Positions 1-4,928 of a stretch of 7,883 nt of DNA are shown here, piece after piece; within the stretch, counting starts at the first letter, position 1, and each line of letters opens with the position of its first letter. Source of the DNA: Odoribacteraceae bacterium (GTDB lineage Bacteria; Bacteroidota; Bacteroidia; Bacteroidales; Marinifilaceae); the NCBI GenBank assembly GCA_031259905.1, contig JAIRKS010000045.1:1-7883 (forward strand), given 5' to 3'. Below the pieces are notes generated by a model that searched no databases, was not told where the DNA came from, and saw only the letters and a list, made by a program, of their open reading frames with translations. A program made the position numbers and the translations under genes.

Positions 1-13
1 GCTCTTCCGATCT
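1..13. other. Residual Illumina adapter sequence (not genomic)
   Basis: The first 13 bases, GCTCTTCCGATCT, are identical to the shared 3' end of the standard Illumina TruSeq-type adapters. The repeat array starts at the very next base. This is almost certainly untrimmed adapter carried into the assembly, so the window begins at a real contig end and these bases should not be annotated as organism DNA. The identity is read directly from the sequence; the adapter sequence is established knowledge. Confidence 0.93.
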
Positions 14-107
14 GCTCCCAATTTTATTTTGGGAGCTCCCAATCTCATTTTGGGAGCTCCCAATTTCATTTTGGGAGCTCCCAATTTTATTTTGGGAGCT
101 CCAATTA
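14..107. repeat. 21-bp tandem repeat array, four full copies plus a degenerate fifth
   Basis: Copies run 14-34, 35-55, 56-76 and 77-97, with a decayed partial copy at 98-107. Each unit reads GCTCCC, an 11-base A/T-rich segment, then GGGA. The junction between units forms the perfect 10-bp palindrome GGGAGCTCCC (containing a SacI site). The arms CCCAA and TTGGG flank a 7-base T-rich loop, so each unit can also fold as a 5-bp hairpin. All differences among full copies fall in the loop bases; the arms are invariant. The array abuts adapter sequence at its left end, so the real copy number may be higher. No gene is supported here. Confidence 0.93.
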
Positions 108-333
108 CGGATAGGAGAAGTAAATCTCTCGACGGCGGACTGAAATATCCCGACAGGAGACAACGATCCGCGAAAAGCGGAAGGAAATATCCCGACAGGA
201 GACAACAACCCGCGAAAAGCGGAAGGAAATATCCCGATAGGAGACAACGATCCGCGAGAGGCGGAAGGAAATATCCCGACAGGCGACAACGATCCGCGAG
301 AGGCGGACAGCAATATCCCGGCAAGCGATAACG
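107..333. repeat. 42-bp tandem repeat array, four good copies with degenerate flanking copies
   Basis: Good copies lie at 139-180, 181-222, 223-264 and 265-306. A degenerate left copy occupies about 107-138 and a truncated right copy 307-333. Each good copy includes AAATATCCCG near its start and ends with a small hairpin: TCCGC, a five-base loop (GAAAA in copies 1-2, GAGAG in copies 3-4), then GCGGA. Copy 2 has lost the outermost pair of the stem. Because 42 and 21 are multiples of three, a frame stays open through both arrays (a basic 14-residue repeat), but it needs a TTG start inside the first array and has no ribosome binding site, so I treat this as non-coding. The array ends about 137 bp before gpmI. 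Confidence 0.92.
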
Positions 334-408
334 CTATATAAAGAGGAGACGAAGATACCCGCGGCGAGCCCTCCCCTCCCCCGTCATGAGCACGCGACAA
401 CATGCGCG

Positions 409-430
409 TCCCCCTTTCAAACACGGGGGA
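409..430. repeat. Inverted repeat overlapping the candidate -33 element
   Basis: TCCCCC at 409-414 and GGGGGA at 425-430 form a perfect 6-bp inverted repeat around a 10-base loop, and the loop contains the candidate -33 element. It could be an operator or simply a chance G/C-rich inverted repeat. No T-tract follows, so it is not a typical intrinsic terminator. Confidence 0.4.
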
Positions 431-445
431 AATCGACTACATTCG
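415..445 (+). promoter_or_regulatory. Candidate Bacteroidetes-type promoter for gpmI
   Basis: TTTC at 415-418 and TACATTCG at 438-445 are 19 bp apart. The established Bacteroidetes housekeeping pattern is a -33 TTTG and a -7 TAnnTTTG at about this spacing, so each element has one mismatch. Transcription would start near 452, leaving a leader of about 20 nt before the ATG at 471. That placement also argues against the upstream in-frame ATG at 402, which would lie before the promoter. Pattern match only. Confidence 0.4.
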
Positions 446-470
446 CGACACGATCACAAAAAATAAAACA

Positions 471-1991
471 ATGAAAAAAGTACTGTTAATCATACTCGAC
501 GGCTGGGGAATCGGGCGACACGATCGCTCCGACGCGATCGGCAGCACCCCCACCCCGCGCCTCACCGCGCTCGCCAACGCTAACCCTCGCGCCCTGCTCT
601 ATACCAGCGGCGAAAACGTCGGGCTGCCCGACGGGCAAATGGGAAACTCCGAGGTCGGTCACCTCAACATAGGCGCCGGGAGGGTCGTCTACCAGGACCT
701 CGTCAAGATCAACCGCGCGATACGTGACGGCTCGTTCGCGCGCGTGCCCGGCGTCGTCGAGGCCATCGACAACGCCACGAAAAAAGGCGGACGACTGCAC
801 CTGCTCGGGCTGCTCTCCAACGGCGGGGTGCACAGCTCGATGGAACACCTCTTCGCGCTGTGCGACATCGCCCGCGAACGCGACGTCGAGACGCGCGTCC
901 ACTGCTTCATGGACGGGCGGGATACCGACCCCAGGAGCGGCGCCGCGTTCCTCGCCGCCCTCGAGGAGAGAATCAAGGGATCGCGCGCGAAGATCGCCTC
1001 CGTCATCGGCCGCTACTACGCTATGGACAGGGACTCCCGCTGGGAACGCGTCCGCGAAGCCTACGACCTCCTCGTCCACGGGAAGGGAACGCCCGCCACC
1101 GATGCCGTGGCCGCCATGAACGCCTCCTACGCGGAAGGCATCACCGACGAGTTCGCGCGTGCCACCGTCCTCGTCGACGAGCAGGGACAACCCGTCGGCA
1201 CGATCCGTCCCAACGACACGGTGATCTTCTTCAACTTCAGGAACGACCGCGCCAGGGAATTGACGATCGTCCTGACACGCGAGGACAAGCCGGAGCACGG
1301 CATGAAAACCCTCCCGCTCCATTACTACACGATGACGCCCTACGACGCGCGGTTCACGAACGCCCGCGTGCTCTTCGACAAGGAGAACGTCACGAACACC
1401 ATCGGCGAGTACCTCTCGCGCCTCGGCCTGAAGCAACTGCGCGTCGCCGAGACGGAGAAATACGCCCACGTCACGTTCTTCCTCAACGGCGGGCGGGAAG
1501 AGCCGTTCGAGGGCGAGAAACGCGTGCTCGTGCCCTCGCCGAAGGTGGCCACTTACGACCTCGCGCCCGGCATGTCCGCGCCCGGCATCACCGAACGCGT
1601 CGTCGAGGAGCTGGCCGCGCGCGAGGCCGACTTCATCTGCCTGAACTACGCGAACGGCGACATGGTCGGGCATACCGGCGTCTACGAGGCCATCCAGCAA
1701 GCGGTGAGCGTCGTCGACGAGTGCGCCGGAAGGACCGTCGACGCCGCCCGCGCGAACGGCTACGACGTGCTCATCATCGCCGATCACGGGAACGCCGACC
1801 ACGCCCTGAACGAGGACGGGTCACCAAACACCGCACACTCGCTCAATCCCGTGCCGTGCATCTGGGTCACGGACGCCGGGAGCTGCGATCGCCTGAGGGA
1901 CGGCGTCCTCGCGGACGTCGCGCCCACCGTACTCACGATCATGGGGCTGCCCGTGCCGCCGGAGATGAGCGGCAGGCCGTTGATCGTGTAA
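471..1991 (+). CDS. gpmI: 2,3-bisphosphoglycerate-independent phosphoglycerate mutase
   Basis: This enzyme interconverts 3-phosphoglycerate and 2-phosphoglycerate in cytoplasmic glycolysis and gluconeogenesis. It belongs to the alkaline-phosphatase superfamily and normally uses two Mn ions. The ATG at 471 gives 506 residues, within the usual 505-515 range, beginning MKKVLLIILDGWGIG. All expected residues are present: metal ligand Asp10; Ser60, which is phosphorylated in catalysis, in MGNSEVGH; His121 in SNGGVHSS; Arg150-Asp151; Arg181 and Arg187 in GRYYAMDRD; Arg257 and Arg260 in NFRNDRAR; Lys330; Asp397 and His401 in NGDMVGH; Asp438-His439 in ADHGNAD; His456 in NTAHS. The inserted mutase domain spans roughly residues 75-300. 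An in-frame ATG at 402 would add 23 residues before the conserved start and is unlikely. The next gene follows after 12 bp, suggesting co-transcription. Leucine codons are strongly CTC/CTG-biased. Confidence 0.97.
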   Translation: MKKVLLIILDGWGIGRHDRSDAIGSTPTPRLTALANANPRALLYTSGENVGLPDGQMGNSEVGHLNIGAGRVVYQDLVKINRAIRDGSFARVPGVVEAIDNATKKGGRLHLLGLLSNGGVHSSMEHLFALCDIARERDVETRVHCFMDGRDTDPRSGAAFLAALEERIKGSRAKIASVIGRYYAMDRDSRWERVREAYDLLVHGKGTPATDAVAAMNASYAEGITDEFARATVLVDEQGQPVGTIRPNDTVIFFNFRNDRARELTIVLTREDKPEHGMKTLPLHYYTMTPYDARFTNARVLFDKENVTNTIGEYLSRLGLKQLRVAETEKYAHVTFFLNGGREEPFEGEKRVLVPSPKVATYDLAPGMSAPGITERVVEELAAREADFICLNYANGDMVGHTGVYEAIQQAVSVVDECAGRTVDAARANGYDVLIIADHGNADHALNEDGSPNTAHSLNPVPCIWVTDAGSCDRLRDGVLADVAPTVLTIMGLPVPPEMSGRPLIV

Positions 1992-2003
1992 TCCCCACGG
2001 GAC

Positions 2004-2588
2004 ATGTTACAAATAGGAGACACCGTCGTCCGTTTCGACGTGCTGCGGGAGCGCTTTTGTTGCGATCCCGCCGCGTGCCGCGGGGCGTGCTGCGTGGAAG
2101 GAGACGCCGGCGCCCCGCTGGAGGAGGGCGAGGTGACGGAAATCGAGGAGAATTACGCCGCCATCGCCCCGTACATGACCACGGCGGGCGTCGCGACGGT
2201 GGAACGCCTGGGCTTCGCTGTCGTCGACGAGGAGGGCGACACCGGCACGCCGCTGGTCGACGGGAGAGAATGTGCCTACGCGGTGGAGGACGGGGGGTGT
2301 TACGGCTGCGCCATCGAACGGGCCTGGGAAGCAGGAGAAAGCCGCTTCCGCAAGCCGATCTCGTGCCACCTTTACCCGCTGCGCGTCGCCCGCTACTCCT
2401 CGCGCGAGCTGGCCCGCTACGATCGCTGGAAGGTCTGCGAACCAGCACGCGCGCGAGGCGAACGCGAGGATGTCCCGCTCTACCTCTTTTTAAAGGACGC
2501 GCTCGTCAGGAGGTACGGCGAGGAATGGTACGAGCAGCTCCGCCACGCCGTCGACGCCCTCGACAACGGCACGCTCGAGGCGCGCTGA
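2004..2588 (+). CDS. DUF3109-family cysteine-cluster protein, probable metal-binding
   Basis: The 194-residue product is recognised as DUF3109, a family found mainly in Bacteroidota and related to YkgJ-like zinc/iron-chelating cysteine clusters; its function is not established. It has ten cysteines: 19, 20, 25, 29 and 30 in the N-terminal FCCDPAACRGACC block, then 90, 99 and 102, then 121 in the KPISCHLYPLR signature (His122 may also bind metal), and 145 in a WKVCEPA motif. Residues 38-85 carry an acidic GAPLEEGEV-type segment. No signal peptide or membrane segment is visible, so it is probably cytoplasmic. The length fits the family (about 190). It starts 12 bp after the gpmI stop with no clear Shine-Dalgarno, which suggests a shared transcript. 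A metal-handling role is inferred from the cysteines alone. Confidence 0.9.
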   Translation: MLQIGDTVVRFDVLRERFCCDPAACRGACCVEGDAGAPLEEGEVTEIEENYAAIAPYMTTAGVATVERLGFAVVDEEGDTGTPLVDGRECAYAVEDGGCYGCAIERAWEAGESRFRKPISCHLYPLRVARYSSRELARYDRWKVCEPARARGEREDVPLYLFLKDALVRRYGEEWYEQLRHAVDALDNGTLEAR

Positions 2589-2648
2589 ACGAGGGACGGG
2601 AATAGCCTGGTAAAGGAGCGACGCGCGGGAATCCGGTGTAAATAAATG

Positions 2649-2656
2649 TATATTCG
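2649..2656 (+). promoter_or_regulatory. Possible -7 element of a promoter for the efflux cluster
   Basis: TATATTCG matches the Bacteroidetes -7 pattern TAnnTTTG except at one base, the same deviation as the candidate before gpmI. No convincing TTTG-like -33 element is found at the right distance, so the call is weak. If used, transcription would start around 2663 and run through the paired palindromes at 2655-2689 before reaching the ATG at 2733. Confidence 0.25.
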
Positions 2657-2689
2657 CGTCACGCGACGGCTTCAAGCGCGCGTCACGCG
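2655..2689. repeat. Two direct copies of an 11-bp palindrome, possible operator or leader hairpin
   Basis: CGCGTCACGCG occurs exactly at 2655-2665 and again at 2679-2689, 24 bp centre to centre. Each copy is a palindrome (CGCGT / ACGCG around a central C). The copies can therefore also pair with each other as one 11-bp stem with a single central C-C mismatch and a 13-base loop. The first copy overlaps the end of the candidate -7 element. The placement in the only sizeable gap (144 bp) between the two gene clusters suits a regulator-binding site, but that is inference. There is no T-tract after it, so an intrinsic terminator is unlikely. Confidence 0.5.
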
Positions 2690-2732
2690 TGCCGGGGCGT
2701 TGAACTATTGATCACCTTTAAAACACGAACAA

Positions 2733-3854
2733 ATGAAGAAGACTGTATTACACGCGAGCATCTGCGGCCTCACGCTGCTGATGGCCGCCTGCGCGAACGA
2801 CGCGAAAAAAGAGTGCCTGGGCATAGACCTGTCCGTCGGGATTGAACAAGAAAAAGGCACGGCTTACTCGCTCATCGAGGTGAGCGAGGGATTCCTCTCC
2901 TATCCCCTCGAGACCACGGACTCGATCCTGCTGTCGGATATACCGGGCATCCGGTTCGTTTCCGTCACCGCGAAGGAGGTCTGGCTGGTAAACGAGGGAA
3001 TCATCTACCGGTTTGGAAGAGAAACGGGCAAGTGCCTCGCCAGGATCGACAGGAAGGGAGAAGGACCGGAGGAGTATATCTACGCCTCCGACGTGCTCGT
3101 GGACACGACAAAGAAGAGCGTGCTCGTTTACGACGCGAACAGGAAACGCGTAAACGAGTACGATTTCGAGGGGCGTTACAAGGGGTCCGTCCCGAATGAC
3201 TTCATCGGCTCTTTTGCCCTCTGGGATGACGACACGTTCGTTGTCTCCTACTCGCCATTCGCCAACCAGAAGCATCGCGTCGGGTTGTACGACAGGGATT
3301 GGAAGCTCGTGCGCCAATTGATGCCCGTCGAGGACGATACGCGGGCGAGCCGTCAGCTTATCGCTTATGACGAGCTGGTTCATTCCCTCGGCCACTGGAA
3401 TATCGTGCCCTCTTTTAACGACACGATTTTCCGGGTCGACGAGGAGGGGGTTGTCCCCGTTTTTGTCGCGTCCAAGGGCGACTTGAAGATCACGGAGGAG
3501 GTGGCTACCGATCTTTCAAAGAAGAGAGAGCGGGCCAAGTATATTTACGGGGAGAGTGGCTTCCTGACTTCCTCGTACTACTTTTCCCATTACTATTACC
3601 AGAACAAGATGTACGACGACGTCTGGAACGTTCGCGACGGATCGCTCGTCTACCGGAACATTCGACGCGGCCCGGAGGAAAAGGATGGCCTGTTGCTCAT
3701 CTTCGGGGACAAGGAGATCCGCGTGAGGCCGAAATACGTGAGCGGCGACTACCTGTATTGCCTCGTGCCTGCCGGCGAGTTGCTGGAGATCGTCCCCTCC
3801 ACGCGCGAGGACGATAACCCCGCCATTCTCGAGTTGAAACTCAGAAAACTATAA
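2733..3854 (+). CDS. Six-bladed beta-propeller lipoprotein (DUF5128-like)
   Basis: The 373-residue product has a lipoprotein signal peptide: MKK, a hydrophobic core at about residues 4-17, and lipobox LMAAC with the lipidated Cys at 20. The remainder resembles the Bacteroidota six-bladed beta-propeller family (PF17170), which is secreted or surface-associated and of mostly unknown function. The recognised signature is RKGEGPEEY at 107-115, followed by repeated blade-like segments such as KSVLVYDANRKRVNEYDFEG at about 133-152. Residues 21-27 have no clear acidic surface-export signal, so either the periplasmic face or the surface is possible. The ATG at 2733 follows an A-rich stretch and directly precedes the signal peptide. 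Only 9 bp separate it from the adaptor start, so it is likely the first gene of the efflux transcript. The family is called from motif memory, with no substrate assigned. Confidence 0.85.
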   Translation: MKKTVLHASICGLTLLMAACANDAKKECLGIDLSVGIEQEKGTAYSLIEVSEGFLSYPLETTDSILLSDIPGIRFVSVTAKEVWLVNEGIIYRFGRETGKCLARIDRKGEGPEEYIYASDVLVDTTKKSVLVYDANRKRVNEYDFEGRYKGSVPNDFIGSFALWDDDTFVVSYSPFANQKHRVGLYDRDWKLVRQLMPVEDDTRASRQLIAYDELVHSLGHWNIVPSFNDTIFRVDEEGVVPVFVASKGDLKITEEVATDLSKKRERAKYIYGESGFLTSSYYFSHYYYQNKMYDDVWNVRDGSLVYRNIRRGPEEKDGLLLIFGDKEIRVRPKYVSGDYLYCLVPAGELLEIVPSTREDDNPAILELKLRKL

Positions 3855-3863
3855 GAAGTGAAA

Positions 3864-4922
3864 ATGAAAACACGATGGATGACAGGAACGATGTTCCTGC
3901 TGTTATTATCCTCATGCGACGGTAAAAAGGAGGCGGGAGAGAAGGAACGAACGCCCGTGATACAAGAGGACAAGCCCGTCCCGGTGAAAGTGACGCGCCT
4001 GGAATATACCGATTTCAGTTACGAGTTAATCGCTAACGGGGTGATCTCCGCCGCCCGGAAGGCCGAGTTGCGCTTCCAATCGCAGGGGATCGTCGAGAAG
4101 ATCCACGTCAGGAACGGGCAACGCGTGGCGAAAGGGCAGAAGATCGCCGAACTGGACAAGTTCAAGCTGGAAATGGACCTGAAGCAGGCGGATGAAGCCC
4201 TGGAGCGCGCGTCCCTGGATTTGCAGGACGTGCTGATCGGGCAAGGGTACGCGATCGCCGATAGCGCGGCGATTCCCGACGACGTGATGCGGATCGCCGG
4301 TATCCGTAGCAATCACGAGCAAGCCCGCACCAGCTACACGATAGCACGGCATAACCTGGACGCCGCCACGTTGCACGCGCCGTTCCCCGGCGTGGTCGCC
4401 AACCTGACGGGGAAGGAGTTTAATGAACCGGGAACGGGGGCTTTCTGTACCGTTATCGACGATCACTCGCTGGAAGTGGTGTTCAATATCCTTGAAAACG
4501 AGTTGCCGCTCACCGGCATGAACGATAAGGTGATCGTGTCGCCGTTTTCCCGGCCGGATCACGCCGCGGAAGGCCGCGTCTCGGAGATCAATCCCGTGAT
4601 CGACAAGAACGGCAGGGTGCGTGTGAAGGCAACCCTCCACGACGCGAAGGACGTGTTCCGCGAAGGAATGAACGTGAAGATCCGCGTGCAACGGTTGCTG
4701 GGAAAGCGCCTGGTGATTCCCAAATCGGCCCTGGTGTCGCGTGCCAACCGGAAGGTGGTGTTCACGCTTAAAGACGGTCGCGCCAACTGGGTGTACGTGG
4801 AGACCGCCCAGGAGAATTCCGGTAGCCACGTGGTGACCGACGGGTTGCACGCCGGGGATAGCGTGATCTACACGGGAAACTTGAACCTGGCGCACGAGAC
4901 GCCTGTTGCACGAGAAGAGTAA
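3864..4922 (+). CDS. RND efflux periplasmic adaptor subunit, lipoprotein (membrane fusion protein)
   Basis: Such adaptors link an inner-membrane RND pump to an outer-membrane channel. I choose the ATG at 3864 (352 residues); a GTG at 3858 would add only Met-Lys. The signal peptide ends in lipobox LLSSC with the acylated Cys at 18, so the protein is lipid-anchored. In order: linker 19-50; first lipoyl half about 60-98 (ELRFQSQGIVEKIHVRNGQRVAKG); alpha-helical hairpin about 99-168 with an IGQGYAIADSAAIPDDV segment at the tip; second lipoyl half from about 169 (LHAPFPGVVANL); beta-barrel about 195-275; and a C-terminal membrane-proximal domain containing RLVIPKSALVSR. The short hairpin is typical of Bacteroidota adaptors. 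The permease ATG lies 6 bp after its stop, so the two are surely co-expressed. Substrate class cannot be read from the sequence. Confidence 0.94.
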   Translation: MKTRWMTGTMFLLLLSSCDGKKEAGEKERTPVIQEDKPVPVKVTRLEYTDFSYELIANGVISAARKAELRFQSQGIVEKIHVRNGQRVAKGQKIAELDKFKLEMDLKQADEALERASLDLQDVLIGQGYAIADSAAIPDDVMRIAGIRSNHEQARTSYTIARHNLDAATLHAPFPGVVANLTGKEFNEPGTGAFCTVIDDHSLEVVFNILENELPLTGMNDKVIVSPFSRPDHAAEGRVSEINPVIDKNGRVRVKATLHDAKDVFREGMNVKIRVQRLLGKRLVIPKSALVSRANRKVVFTLKDGRANWVYVETAQENSGSHVVTDGLHAGDSVIYTGNLNLAHETPVAREE

Positions 4923-4928
4923 AGGGCG

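Larger units (their letters stand above)
334..470 (+). other. gpmI upstream leader without a gene
   Basis: This 137-bp stretch separates the repeat arrays from gpmI. It holds a 14-base C/T tract at 369-382 (three C-runs split by single T's), a G/C-armed inverted repeat at 409-430 and a promoter-like element pair at 415-445. It ends in an A-rich run directly before the gpmI ATG, as is common for Bacteroidota starts that lack a Shine-Dalgarno sequence. No RNA gene or small protein is recognisable. Confidence 0.6.

Noticed and set aside
29..331. 100-residue repetitive basic reading frame across both arrays
   Set aside because: It needs a TTG start inside the first repeat and has no ribosome binding site. 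It is open only because both periods are multiples of three, and substitutions between copies include several that change residues.
14..333. CRISPR array
   Set aside because: Copies are directly adjacent with no unique spacers, and no cas gene is present.
402..470. 23-residue N-terminal extension of gpmI from an upstream ATG
   Set aside because: The conserved protein start is at 471. The extension has no counterpart in the family and overlaps the promoter-like elements.
486..1802. 438-residue minus-strand frame opposite gpmI
   Set aside because: It is a shadow of the GC-rich codons of gpmI; its translation is low-complexity Val/Asp/Gly/Arg and resembles no family.
860..2605. 581-residue plus-strand frame overlapping gpmI and the DUF3109 gene
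   Set aside because: The translation is Arg-rich with no recognisable domain and is an alternative frame of two well-supported genes.
2655..2689. Rho-independent terminator for the gpmI-DUF3109 pair
   Set aside because: The stem has a central mismatch and is followed by a G/C-rich stretch rather than a run of T's.
3858..3863. GTG start for the adaptor, 6 bp upstream of the ATG
   Set aside because: It adds only Met-Lys before a complete lipoprotein signal, and the ATG at 3864 is the simpler start, though the GTG cannot be excluded.
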